64,000 bases of DNA from Sphingobacterium arenae (lineage in GTDB: Bacteria; Bacteroidota; Bacteroidia; Sphingobacteriales; Sphingobacteriaceae), in contig NZ_JACNYK010000005.1 in assembly GCF_014692505.1 (NCBI RefSeq), positions 248,001 through 312,000 of the forward strand, given 5' to 3'. Positions 19,596 through 27,861 of this stretch are shown in pieces. The position numbers and the translations under genes were made by a program. The stretch's first letter is position 1, and the number at the start of each line of letters is the position of its first letter. A model generated the notes under the pieces. That model was not told the origin of the DNA and searched no databases. It saw nothing but the letters and a program-made list of their open reading frames with translations.

Positions 19596-19630
19596 GCAAA
19601 TGGACACACATGGGTTAGATGTCCATTTGC
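19596..19630 (-). other. Intercistronic hairpin between SDR and SusC genes
   Basis: A perfect 11-bp inverted repeat, GCAAATGGACA (19596-19606) and TGTCCATTTGC (19620-19630), around a 13-base loop. The stem can be extended by AATAG/CTATT with a bulge. No U-tract follows on the minus strand, so it is not a typical terminator. It lies exactly between the intracellular catabolic genes and the surface SusCD/lyase genes. A role in RNA processing, stability or differential expression is plausible; it could also be a protein-binding site. Confidence 0.6.
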
Positions 19631-19638
19631 TTGTCTAT

Positions 19639-20391
19639 TTATGAGAAACTTAATCCTCCGTTGATATCCACGTTCGTTCCGCTCACAAAGCTCGATTCTT
19701 CTGATACCAAATATGCAACTAGATCGGCTACTTCCGATGCTTGCCCTTCGCGTCTGAGCGGAGTAGCATTCGCTGTATTTTGACGTGCTTCCGGTTTTGT
19801 AAACGTATCATGAAAAGTTGTAGCAATCATGCCCGGAGCGACGCCATTTACGCGAATGCCTTTGGGGCCTAATTCTTTTGCTAAGGAACGGGTATAGGTC
19901 ATCAATGCTCCCTTTGAAGTAGCATACGCACTTGCTCCTGGACCACCGCCATCTCGTCCGGCAAGCGAGGTAAAGTTGACTATTGCACCTCCTTGAGGCA
20001 TATAGGGTAGCGCGTTTTTTACAGCAAGGAAAACACTCTTTAAGTTTAGGTTGAGTACATAGTCCCAAAATTCCTCATCCATTTCTTCGGTTGTTTTCCT
20101 AGCGACCAGTCCGCCAGCTACATTCACCAAAATGTTGATTTCATTGCCATATTTGTCAGCAGCAGTCTGCACGATCTTTTCGATATCTTCGGGTTTCGTC
20201 ACATCAGCGTAGACTAACGTTGCTTCTCCACCAAACGCTTGAATTAGTTCCAGGGTTTCTTTTGCTTTTTCTTCATTACCGAAATAGTTTATAACGACTT
20301 TTGCGCCTTCTTTTGCTAATTTGATAGATACTTCTCTACCGATGTCTCTTCCTCCTCCTGTCACAATGGCGACTTTGTTTTTTAATTTCAT
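19639..20391 (-). CDS. SDR-family oxidoreductase, probable DEH reductase (to KDG)
   Basis: 250-residue classical short-chain dehydrogenase, FabG-like. The nucleotide-binding motif is TGGGRDIGREVS, followed by NVAGG, the catalytic Ser in NFTSLAG, YATSKG with the catalytic Tyr and Lys, and a C-terminal FVSGTNVDINGG. In alginate loci an SDR reduces 4-deoxy-L-erythro-5-hexoseulose uronate (DEH), the product of exolytic lyase and KdgF action, to 2-keto-3-deoxygluconate. The position between the uronate transporter and SusC supports that job. The precise substrate and NADH/NADPH preference cannot be read from the sequence; a generic 3-oxoacyl-ACP reductase-like activity is the alternative. Confidence 0.85.
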   Translation of the reverse strand: MKLKNKVAIVTGGGRDIGREVSIKLAKEGAKVVINYFGNEEKAKETLELIQAFGGEATLVYADVTKPEDIEKIVQTAADKYGNEINILVNVAGGLVARKTTEEMDEEFWDYVLNLNLKSVFLAVKNALPYMPQGGAIVNFTSLAGRDGGGPGASAYATSKGALMTYTRSLAKELGPKGIRVNGVAPGMIATTFHDTFTKPEARQNTANATPLRREGQASEVADLVAYLVSEESSFVSGTNVDINGGLSFS

Positions 20392-20400
20392 ATCTGTTTT

Positions 20401-21669
20401 TTATTTTTTTGAGTAAATATATTTTATGCTAATCCATGATAGGGGTACCAGAGCGGCAGCTAATGCGAAAAACGATATATAGCTTGTCTGTGTGATAATG
20501 GGCACAGCCCAGGTTGTAATAAGCGTTCCTAATACAGCCGCAGTTCCTCCCATTCCCGATACGGTACCTACATTTTTTCCATTGAAATAATCACTAGGTA
20601 ATGTTTGGATGTTGTTGATTAAAAACTGAAAGCCAAACAAGGTCATCCCGATGAGGCACATGGCGAGGATGGGGGACTCCCGTAGATTATCCAAACGTAG
20701 TAATATGATGATTAATGAAATTATCATAATGACTGCGCCGATGGTTACCGCTTCTTTTCTTGCTTCTACAGCCGGTAAATTTTGCCGGATGCGGTAAGAA
20801 GAATAATAACCTCCGCTCAGGGAACCCAAAGCCGCAAATAAATAGGGAACCCATGCAAAAGCTCCGATTTGCTTGATGTCAAAATGGAATTGTTCCTTTA
20901 AAAATGTGGGAAGCCATGTGACGAACAGCCACCATACGGGATCAATAAAAAAACGTGAGAGTATAATTCCCCAGGTGTTTTTGATTTTCAATAATGCTTT
21001 CCAATGTAGTTTCTCTACTGTTGGTGATACTACATTATCTTGAACCTGCACAATGTGCTGTTTCTCTTCTTCTGTAATAAACGGATGCTTTTCGGGTACG
21101 TTTCGATTGAAGTAAAGCCAAGGTATGAGCCAAATTATACCTAAAAAACCAATAAGGACAAATGTTGCTTTCCAACCAAAAGCAAGGTATAATAAAACGA
21201 TAATTGGGGCTGAAATCACGGATCCTAAGCTTGCGCCTGCGCCAAAAATCCCTTGGGCGATTGCCCGTTCTTTAGGAGGAAACCATTCCGCATTGCTTTT
21301 TGTTGCACCCGGCCAATTACCGGCCTCAAAAAATCCCAGAAAAAGTCGGAAAATGCTAAAACTCATGATAGATCTGGCGAACGCATGTAATGCTATGGAT
21401 AAGCTCCATCCCAGTATGGAAATGGTCATTCCCAAACGTGTACCGATCGCGTCCATCATTTTGCCAGTAGCCGTTTGACCGATGGCGTAGGAGATCATAA
21501 AGAATGTCGTAATAGCCGCTAGCGCATTTTTCGAATCAGCGGCATCAATTCCAAAATCTTCGTGTATATAGGGCCAAAGGATATTAATAGCACTCCTATC
21601 GATGTAGTTGATAACCGTCGCAATCGCGATTAACGTGATGATATACCATCTTAAACCTTTTATTTTCAT
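20401..21669 (-). CDS. MFS transporter, ExuT-like hexuronate / DEH permease
   Basis: 422-residue inner-membrane permease of the anion:cation symporter group, with about twelve hydrophobic segments. ExuT-like features are the N-terminal VINYIDRSAINILWPYI and the GNWPGATKSNAEWFPPKERAIAQGIFGAG loop. In the alginate pathway it would import monomers (DEH or unsaturated uronate) produced in the periplasm. It lies between the SDR reductase (9 bp) and the beta-helix protein gene (13 bp), so the three are co-transcribed. Confidence 0.9.
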   Translation of the reverse strand: MKIKGLRWYIITLIAIATVINYIDRSAINILWPYIHEDFGIDAADSKNALAAITTFFMISYAIGQTATGKMMDAIGTRLGMTISILGWSLSIALHAFARSIMSFSIFRLFLGFFEAGNWPGATKSNAEWFPPKERAIAQGIFGAGASLGSVISAPIIVLLYLAFGWKATFVLIGFLGIIWLIPWLYFNRNVPEKHPFITEEEKQHIVQVQDNVVSPTVEKLHWKALLKIKNTWGIILSRFFIDPVWWLFVTWLPTFLKEQFHFDIKQIGAFAWVPYLFAALGSLSGGYYSSYRIRQNLPAVEARKEAVTIGAVIMIISLIIILLRLDNLRESPILAMCLIGMTLFGFQFLINNIQTLPSDYFNGKNVGTVSGMGGTAAVLGTLITTWAVPIITQTSYISFFALAAALVPLSWISIKYIYSKK

Positions 21670-21682
21670 TTGAATATTTTGT

Positions 21683-22711
21683 TTATTTATTCGTTATGGT
21701 AATGTTGGTTAAGCCTTTTTGGGCACCTTCCTGTTCGTTTGTATCGTCAATAATATTACCCACTGCTTCGCCCTTACTGCTTTTGAGCCGTACGTTGATG
21801 GCATAACCTGCTGCATTAACTTGAAAGCTGTTGTTGCTGAATATGTTATAGCTGCCCCAACCCTCATAAGCGCAATTAACCTGTATGCCGTCCAGAAAGT
21901 TTGTGTTAGAACCGTCGTGATACCCTTGGTTGTTCTCTATCTGGTAGCTGTTTCCTTTAACATCTAACCAGCTATCTGCACTGTTTTCACCAGAAATTCC
22001 ATCGGCGTAAAACGCATTATGCGCAATCAAACCATAGGACGTGCCTTCTTTTATATCGATACATTCCGCTGTGATACCCGGTCCGATTTTATTGTGTATA
22101 ACCGTGTTGTGATCACATTTGTCCGGTTCTCCATCCGTGTATCTTGCCCAATTGCTATTCGCCGTTCCGATATAGATGCCTTCGCCGTAGCCTGGTCTTT
22201 TTAGGCCAGTAGCCGAGACATCGCAATGTTGTACCACATTATGGCTACTGAACTTCCGTAGATGTATAGCTTCCTCGCCGATTTTTTTGACAGTAAGGTA
22301 GGCTAGGGTATTGAAAGAAGCATTATCAGCCATGAAACCTTTTAACCCATTTTGTAACGTCATCTTTCTAATTTTACAATGGTTACCTTGTAAATGAAAT
22401 ACATATCCGGTATGGGTATCACCTGCATCTAAAATAGTCGCTGTCCCGGCACCCTCTACCACGATAGGCTGTGTTTCGGTTCCACTTTTTGAAAGTATAA
22501 ATTTACCCTCGTATCTGCCTGGAGCAATTACAATAGAATCTCCCGGCTGTGCCTCCGCCAATGCCTTTTTCAGCTGAGCAGTACTTTCTACTTTAATGAG
22601 TGTATAAACGTGGGGATTTTGAGGTTGACTTTCGTCTGTCGGCAGTGGAACCAGCGATGTTGCCCCACAGGAAACACCTGTTAAGAAAATCAAAAAGATG
22701 AGCTGTTTCAT
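21683..22711 (-). CDS. Unclassified right-handed beta-helix lipoprotein in alginate locus (possible lyase)
   Basis: 342 residues with a signal peptide and probable lipobox GVSC. The N-terminal LKKALAEAQPGDSIVIAPG and TQPIVVEGAG resemble the entry turns of chondroitinase-B/PL6-type helices. The body is a right-handed parallel beta-helix with GEGIYIGTANSNW, ECIDIKEGTSYG and DSWLDVKGNSY. The PL6 catalytic motifs (NGGETIRIG, SxKS, LRHG) are absent. It may belong to another beta-helix lyase family, such as PL31, or be an epimerase-like or binding protein. I cannot assign the family without a search. The gene is inside the alginate operon, between MFS and esterase genes. Confidence 0.75.
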   Translation of the reverse strand: MKQLIFLIFLTGVSCGATSLVPLPTDESQPQNPHVYTLIKVESTAQLKKALAEAQPGDSIVIAPGRYEGKFILSKSGTETQPIVVEGAGTATILDAGDTHTGYVFHLQGNHCKIRKMTLQNGLKGFMADNASFNTLAYLTVKKIGEEAIHLRKFSSHNVVQHCDVSATGLKRPGYGEGIYIGTANSNWARYTDGEPDKCDHNTVIHNKIGPGITAECIDIKEGTSYGLIAHNAFYADGISGENSADSWLDVKGNSYQIENNQGYHDGSNTNFLDGIQVNCAYEGWGSYNIFSNNSFQVNAAGYAINVRLKSSKGEAVGNIIDDTNEQEGAQKGLTNITITNK

Positions 22712-22721
22712 ACGGATAGAT

Positions 22722-23576
22722 TTAAATAATGTTGAGTTTCTTTATAAATAGTATAATTCGTTTGCTGATCTCCCGATTCTCCTCTTGCGGAAATTTACCA
22801 TGGAGGCCGTCTTTAACGATATATAGCTCATGGTATACTCTTGCTTTGTCCAATTTCTTTTGTAGATCGTAAGACATTTCGATCGGGACAATGGGATCTG
22901 CGTCTCCATGAACAATAAAGGTAGGAGGGGAGTTTTCGCTGACATAACTGACGGGAGCGACGGACGCGATAAATTTATTGTTATGGTGATTTTCGCCCAA
23001 CCATTGCTGCGCAGATTTACTTTTCCATGCTTTCACTTCGGTGATACCATACTTGTCTATAATAGCTGCCACGCGCATGTCCTCAACAGGAAGACAGTTT
23101 TTGTCAAATCTCTTGTCATTGCCCAATAAGCCGCCCATTAGTGCTAGATGTCCACCAGCTGAGCCGCCCATAATGATAACCTTGTTAGGGTCGATGTTCA
23201 GTTCTTTGGCGTGGTACTTTACATAGGCGATGACGGCGCGGACATCCTCAATGGCTGCGGGCGCTGATGCAGTTTGGGATAAACGATAACCCATATTGGC
23301 GACGGCAATATCGTTTTTGAACCAAGACCCAAACCCACGTTGTGTTTCTTTAGAGCCTTTGTTCCAACCGCCACCGTGGATATTGATAACGATAGGTGTG
23401 GGCGTTGGATTTGTCGTATTAAAATAGATGTCGACTAATCCAACCCAATCATTGACTTTAGCATATTCTACATTAAGTTTCTTGGAAAAACTTGCAGGAT
23501 GAGTGACCGTATCCATCTGGGCGTTACTATATGACCAAGAAATTATGAATAATAGTATAAAAGCAATCTTTTTCAT
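22722..23576 (-). CDS. Secreted alpha/beta-hydrolase, probable carbohydrate esterase
   Basis: 284 residues with a cleavable signal peptide (FIISWSYSNAQ). The alpha/beta-hydrolase features are the oxyanion-hole HGGGWNKGS, the nucleophile elbow GGSAGGH, the acid in VHGDADPIVP and the base in DGLHGKFP. This is the BD-FAE/acetyl-xylan-esterase-like subgroup. It starts 4 bp after the KdgF stop, so it belongs to the alginate operon. A deacetylase acting on O-acetylated bacterial alginate, or on other esterified uronans, fits the context; that substrate is inferred. Confidence 0.85.
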   Translation of the reverse strand: MKKIAFILLFIISWSYSNAQMDTVTHPASFSKKLNVEYAKVNDWVGLVDIYFNTTNPTPTPIVINIHGGGWNKGSKETQRGFGSWFKNDIAVANMGYRLSQTASAPAAIEDVRAVIAYVKYHAKELNIDPNKVIIMGGSAGGHLALMGGLLGNDKRFDKNCLPVEDMRVAAIIDKYGITEVKAWKSKSAQQWLGENHHNNKFIASVAPVSYVSENSPPTFIVHGDADPIVPIEMSYDLQKKLDKARVYHELYIVKDGLHGKFPQEENREISKRIILFIKKLNII

Positions 23577-23580
23577 CTTG

Positions 23581-23925
23581 TTATTTCTTGGGTAAAAAGT
23601 CCTCCCGTAATGGCGAGAATACGTCGATTAGCATTCCTGGTTCGATACAAACACATCCGTGTGTGGCATGTGGTGGTACGTAATAACCATCTCCCTTGCT
23701 TATGATTTTTTCTTCATCGTCTATGGTCATTTTGAAGAGACCACTTTCTACATAAGTAACTTGTGCGTGAAAGTGACTGTGCAGTTCGCCTATGGCTCCC
23801 GCCTCAAATTGTGCTTTTACAAGCATAATGGTGTCATCGTAACCGTACACCTGACGTTTTATTCCATTTCCAAGGTCTTCCCACTGGATGTTGTCGTTGA
23901 ATTGAAAGTTTTCGCTCTGTATCAT
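23581..23925 (-). CDS. kdgF: KdgF-like cupin, unsaturated uronate ring opening
   Basis: Single-domain cupin of 114 residues, the usual KdgF length. Metal-binding residues are visible as His49, His51, Gln55 in HSHFHAQ and His86/His89 in PPHATH. KdgF converts the cyclic 4,5-unsaturated monouronate released by exolyases into the linear ketone (DEH or DKI), which otherwise forms slowly on its own. The start codon overlaps the PL17 stop by 4 bp, so enzyme production is coupled to the exolyase that makes its substrate. No signal peptide is seen, so it should act in the cytoplasm, although PL17 is exported. That compartment mismatch is handled if the cyclic monomer is imported by the MFS protein. 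Confidence 0.9.
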   Translation of the reverse strand: MIQSENFQFNDNIQWEDLGNGIKRQVYGYDDTIMLVKAQFEAGAIGELHSHFHAQVTYVESGLFKMTIDDEEKIISKGDGYYVPPHATHGCVCIEPGMLIDVFSPLREDFLPKK

Positions 23926-26075
23926 AATTGTTCTATTTTTATGTTGGAAATTATATTATCTGTTAAATCGGTTTCCAATTGAAATACGCGCGCACCAACT
24001 TCAAAACTTATATTGAAGTTGTTTTTTTCTGCCGGCGTGATTTTGAAGTTTTTTACAGCAGGATTTGCATCACTGATCGTTTCGTCTGTTGGGTTAATAT
24101 CGCCGTATGTTTCTATTAATTGTGCAAATACAGCCTCATGTAAATTTTCTTGTCTTAATACGATCCCCCGTGTCGGTATGAGATTGAGCTGTGGATCATC
24201 GGCACCTAGATGCACGTGATTTAGTATGTTATGTGGACTTTGGCTGGCAAAATGGACTTTATAAAATTTATAATTGCTCAGTAATGTAATATAATCACCG
24301 TGGGATTGAAGAGCATACGAGCTATTAAGCCATAAATGTTGGTAACCGTTTTTCTCACCAAAAGCGTGTAACGAAACCTTTGCTTCTACATCTTTTTTAC
24401 GTTGATCGACAACTTGTCCGATATAATAATAAGGGAGATCAACCGTTTTTAGTGCATTGTCACTGTGTATATAGCTGACATCGACAATAAGTGGTTTCTT
24501 TAATTCATTTATTTGGATCGTTATAAGAGCGCGTGAAATTTTCGTCTGTGGGTAAGAATGGCTTTCAGAAGCAATAACGTATTTCAATGTATCGTGATCG
24601 TATAACGTTATATGCGTAGGGGCAAAGTGTTCCGCTCGATCTACATTTCCGTCAAACTGCGAAGCCTCATTGATAACAATCGTATTATGCGCGATGCTTT
24701 GTTTTGCCCACGTATTGTTTTCTTTTAAATAATGACCACCAGATTTGCTTTCGATATTTAAGAAGCGCGCTGCGCCATAATCAGGAAATACTTCGAAGCC
24801 ATTGTCATAGAGAAGGAAGTTCAGGCGATCAAAATGCCCATGCCCCATTCCGTGTGTCGTGTTTTTAAGAACCAGTGTCTGTTGTGTATCTTCGTCTCCA
24901 TGACGGAGAATACCTATCCCCCCCTCTTTTCCATCCTTACCGTCTCTTATAAGCGTAGTTTTGTAATCGAAGTTCTTTGATTTACCCAAAAATATATCCC
25001 GTGCTACCTTTAATCCTGCATCGGAGATAATTACTTTGTTTTGCCTTTTAGCCATTCCTAACAGCGTAGGATTCGTGTCAATATCGCTATAAGCAATGTT
25101 GTTGGCCAATATTAACTCGTTACTCTTTATAGACTTATCCTTGATAGCATCATTTAATGGAAAAAGAAGACCATTGGTATAGCTGGTCTGAAATACGGTT
25201 TCTATGGCTTTAGCAAGAAGACGATTCCGATATTCGAATATGTGGAGTTCGGGTTTATAGTTATGCAATGCTTTAGCAAATAAAACGAAGGGCGACAGCG
25301 CATACCGTTGATAATAGGGGCCTTCCGCATAGTATCCGTCAGGTGAGAATAATTCGTCAAGCTGTTTCAGAAAACCTGTCTGTTTGTCCAGTGCACTGCC
25401 GTATAGGGACTTGTTAACCCATTCCGGCTTATTTAATATTAGACCTGTGATGCCCACGGCGGCAATGCTCCACGTACCATGATTATGGATTTTATCGAAT
25501 ACCGCTTTGTGCGAAATCATCAGGTATTCTGCCATAGGAATAAAAAGATCTTTTTCAATAATCTCCCGTTCTTGTGAGGAGAGTTCTGAAACAATTAGAT
25601 CGTACGCTTGAATGGCATTTACGAGCCATACACAGTCATTTAGATTCTGCCAAAAGATACGTCCACTGGGATGATTCTCTTTTCTTTTAGGGTGTTCCGG
25701 CCAGTCCTGATACTTTTCGGCGTAGGCTGTCAATATATTTTTGCTCAGATTAAGGTATTTGACGTCCTGCGTCACCTGAAAACAAATTGCGCTATTTAGG
25801 AGTAGTTGGTAATTTTTTTTGTGTAATTCGTGTGTATAACCGCCACCTGCATCTTGGGGTGTTGGAACGAGTAACTCGTTAATTAATTCATCATCTACAG
25901 ATTGCTGGATATCCAAAAAGCTATTTTTTAGCAACGGGAATTCTTTCACACCTTCTCTTAATGCAGGGAGATTCGCTTTTGTCACCAACAAGCTAGGGTG
26001 CTCCTGTGCAGAAATAATCAGCGGAAAAAATAGAGCAAAAAATATCCTGACCACATGTTTTATGTAGTTTTTCAT
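23922..26075 (-). CDS. PL17-family oligoalginate lyase (exolytic)
   Basis: 717 residues with a signal peptide ending FPLIISAQ. The N-terminal (alpha/alpha) toroid carries PL17 hallmarks: GGGYTHELHKKNY, the NHGTWSIAAVG block with the conserved Asn198-His199, and EGPYYQRYAL with the catalytic Tyr region. The C-terminal half is the heparinase II/III-like beta-sheet domain with MGHGHFDRLNFLLYDNG. PL17 enzymes release unsaturated monomers from alginate oligomers, preferring mannuronate. It is the clearest single marker that this locus targets alginate. The gene begins 28 bp after the GntR regulator, consistent with one transcript. Confidence 0.95.
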   Translation of the reverse strand: MKNYIKHVVRIFFALFFPLIISAQEHPSLLVTKANLPALREGVKEFPLLKNSFLDIQQSVDDELINELLVPTPQDAGGGYTHELHKKNYQLLLNSAICFQVTQDVKYLNLSKNILTAYAEKYQDWPEHPKRKENHPSGRIFWQNLNDCVWLVNAIQAYDLIVSELSSQEREIIEKDLFIPMAEYLMISHKAVFDKIHNHGTWSIAAVGITGLILNKPEWVNKSLYGSALDKQTGFLKQLDELFSPDGYYAEGPYYQRYALSPFVLFAKALHNYKPELHIFEYRNRLLAKAIETVFQTSYTNGLLFPLNDAIKDKSIKSNELILANNIAYSDIDTNPTLLGMAKRQNKVIISDAGLKVARDIFLGKSKNFDYKTTLIRDGKDGKEGGIGILRHGDEDTQQTLVLKNTTHGMGHGHFDRLNFLLYDNGFEVFPDYGAARFLNIESKSGGHYLKENNTWAKQSIAHNTIVINEASQFDGNVDRAEHFAPTHITLYDHDTLKYVIASESHSYPQTKISRALITIQINELKKPLIVDVSYIHSDNALKTVDLPYYYIGQVVDQRKKDVEAKVSLHAFGEKNGYQHLWLNSSYALQSHGDYITLLSNYKFYKVHFASQSPHNILNHVHLGADDPQLNLIPTRGIVLRQENLHEAVFAQLIETYGDINPTDETISDANPAVKNFKITPAEKNNFNISFEVGARVFQLETDLTDNIISNIKIEQL

Positions 26076-26103
26076 GGTTTATTTGGATTATGAAATTAAA
26101 TTA

Positions 26104-26826
26104 CTATCTGTTTTTTATCTCTCGTTGGCTTAGCTCCCAGATATCGTTCAAGTGCTTCCGCATTGCTTCTTTTGCAAGGTTTGGATTCTGTTGTTCGATA
26201 GCTTCATATATAGCGCGATGTTCGTCGATCGCTTTATATACTTGATTTTCTCCACACACTTTCTTCTCGGTAATGTTTTTCACTAAATCTGGTATGAGAT
26301 GAAGAATCATGGACGATATAACATTGTTTTGTGTCGCTTGTGCAATTTTGGTATGAAAAAGCATGTCTTCTTCGACGCTCGATTGATTGTTTTTCGTTTT
26401 TATCTCGAAACTTAGCATCGTTTCCTTTAAGACTTTTAGATCTTCTTCGGTGCGTCGAATAGCTGCCAATTGTACCGCGGTAATTTCTAGATGAAAACGT
26501 GCTTCAATTAAGGCATAGAAATCATCTTGATTAAAGTTAATGAGATCACCTATCATACTATCAATGATGTTAATACCCAGACCCGCTACATACGTTCCAC
26601 TTTGTGGGTTTGTTTTTAGTAGTCCGTAGAATTGTAATTTTAGGATGGCTTCTCTCACATAGCTTCTGCTCGTTTGAAATCTCTCACTCAATATGCGTTC
26701 AGAAGGTAGCTTATCGCCAGGTTTCAATTGTCCTGAAACAATGAGATTCCTCATTTGGTGAATGATAATGTCCACCGGGGATTGCCTTTGTATGGCAGAA
26801 AGACTTTCAATAATACTGTTGTTCAT
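26104..26826 (-). CDS. FadR-subfamily GntR transcriptional regulator of the alginate locus
   Basis: About 240 residues from the ATG at 26826 (MNNSIIESLS); an upstream start at 26895 would place coding sequence across the operators and is less likely. The winged helix-turn-helix (about 20-85) contains KPGDKLPSERILSERFQTSRSYVREAI and SGTYV. The FCD ligand-binding domain follows, with its metal-binding His pattern (EARFHLEI, DEHRAIYEA, RKHLNDIW). Relatives such as UxuR, ExuR and KdgR respond to uronate intermediates. Two TGGTnnACCA palindromes upstream are typical targets of this family. It probably controls itself, the downstream alginate genes and perhaps the divergent SDR-uxuA pair. Confidence 0.92.
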   Translation of the reverse strand: MNNSIIESLSAIQRQSPVDIIIHQMRNLIVSGQLKPGDKLPSERILSERFQTSRSYVREAILKLQFYGLLKTNPQSGTYVAGLGINIIDSMIGDLINFNQDDFYALIEARFHLEITAVQLAAIRRTEEDLKVLKETMLSFEIKTKNNQSSVEEDMLFHTKIAQATQNNVISSMILHLIPDLVKNITEKKVCGENQVYKAIDEHRAIYEAIEQQNPNLAKEAMRKHLNDIWELSQREIKNR

Positions 26827-26843
26827 ATAACATCTGACTAAAT

Positions 26844-26868
26844 TGGTAAACCAGTTATTGGTTGACCA
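26844..26868. promoter_or_regulatory. Tandem FadR/GntR-type operators
   Basis: Two perfect palindromes, TGGTAAACCA (26844-26853) and TGGTTGACCA (26859-26868), with centres 15 bp apart. Both match the TGGTnnACCA core bound by FadR-subfamily GntR proteins. They lie 18-42 bp upstream of the regulator's start codon, where a bound dimer would cover the promoter or the start of the transcript. This fits autorepression and control of the whole alginate operon. The site is about 160 bp from the divergent SDR gene. Confidence 0.8.
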
Positions 26869-27026
26869 ATTTAGAGATAAATATGATATAAACAAAAAAA
26901 AAGTAAATATTTATTTTGCAAGTAGGCATATACGAAATCGTTATCGTGAATAAAACTATGGTAAATACTTGAGAATGACTAAAAAATGGCTATCATTGAA
27001 TGTTATAAACTTACGACTATAATAAC

Positions 27027-27848
27027 ATGAATATTTTAGAGAGATTCTCATTAAAAGGAAAAGTTATCGTGGTAACCGGCGGTACAGGTATTTTGGGAAA
27101 AGCGTTTGTCAAAGCATTAGCGGAAGCAGGTGCTAAAATCTGTATTATCGGACGAAGCCAAGAAAAAGCAGACGAGCGGGTAAAAATGGTGGAAACATTG
27201 GGCGGTGAGGCGTTAGCCGTTGTTGCGGATGTCATGGATGAAAATTCTGTTAGAATTGCTAAAGAGCAGATTTTAAATAAATGGAATACGATAGACGGCT
27301 TGGTGAATGCAGCGGGCGGAAATATTCCTGGCGCTACTATCGGACCGGACGATAATTTGTTTGATAACAAAATAGGAGATACGATTAAGGCCATCGAATT
27401 GAATCTATATGGTACGATTATACCAACACTTGTCTTTGGGGAGGTTATTGCCAAGCAGGGAAAAGGTTCTATTATCAATATATCATCCTTAGCAGCAAGT
27501 TTACCTATTACACGTGTTTTAGGATATACCGTGGCGAAGCACGGTGTAGATGGCTTTACGAAATGGATGGCAACAGAATTGGCCTTGCGATATGGCGATA
27601 AGGTACGTGTAAACGCAATAGCACCGGGTGTATTTCTTACGGAACAAAATCGTGCTTTGTTAACCAATCCTGACGGCAGTTATACGGATCGAGCAGGTAA
27701 ATTTGTGCAAGGAACACCTTTTTCTCGGTTGGGAGATCCGTCTGAGTTGGAGGGGACACTGGTGTATCTATTAAGCGATGCCTCTGCTTTTGTGTCCGGG
27801 GAAACCATCTTTGTTGATGGAGGTTTTAATAGTTGGTGTGGCGTTTAG
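27027..27848 (+). CDS. SDR oxidoreductase, probable D-fructuronate reductase (mannonate-forming)
   Basis: 273-residue short-chain dehydrogenase. It shows TGGTGILGKAF (cofactor loop), NAAGG, ISSLAASLPITRVLGYTVAKHG (catalytic Ser, Tyr, Lys) and a C-terminal ASAFVSGETIFVDGGFNSWCGV. The gene directly precedes uxuA with a 13-bp gap. In Bacteroidota and Bacillus-type loci an SDR of this kind replaces UxuB in reducing D-fructuronate to D-mannonate. The enzyme role is therefore inferred from the pairing. Divergent transcription from the GntR gene and the shared 200-bp intergenic region suggest common control. Confidence 0.85.
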   Translation: MNILERFSLKGKVIVVTGGTGILGKAFVKALAEAGAKICIIGRSQEKADERVKMVETLGGEALAVVADVMDENSVRIAKEQILNKWNTIDGLVNAAGGNIPGATIGPDDNLFDNKIGDTIKAIELNLYGTIIPTLVFGEVIAKQGKGSIINISSLAASLPITRVLGYTVAKHGVDGFTKWMATELALRYGDKVRVNAIAPGVFLTEQNRALLTNPDGSYTDRAGKFVQGTPFSRLGDPSELEGTLVYLLSDASAFVSGETIFVDGGFNSWCGV

Positions 27849-27861
27849 TTTTTTATATAAT

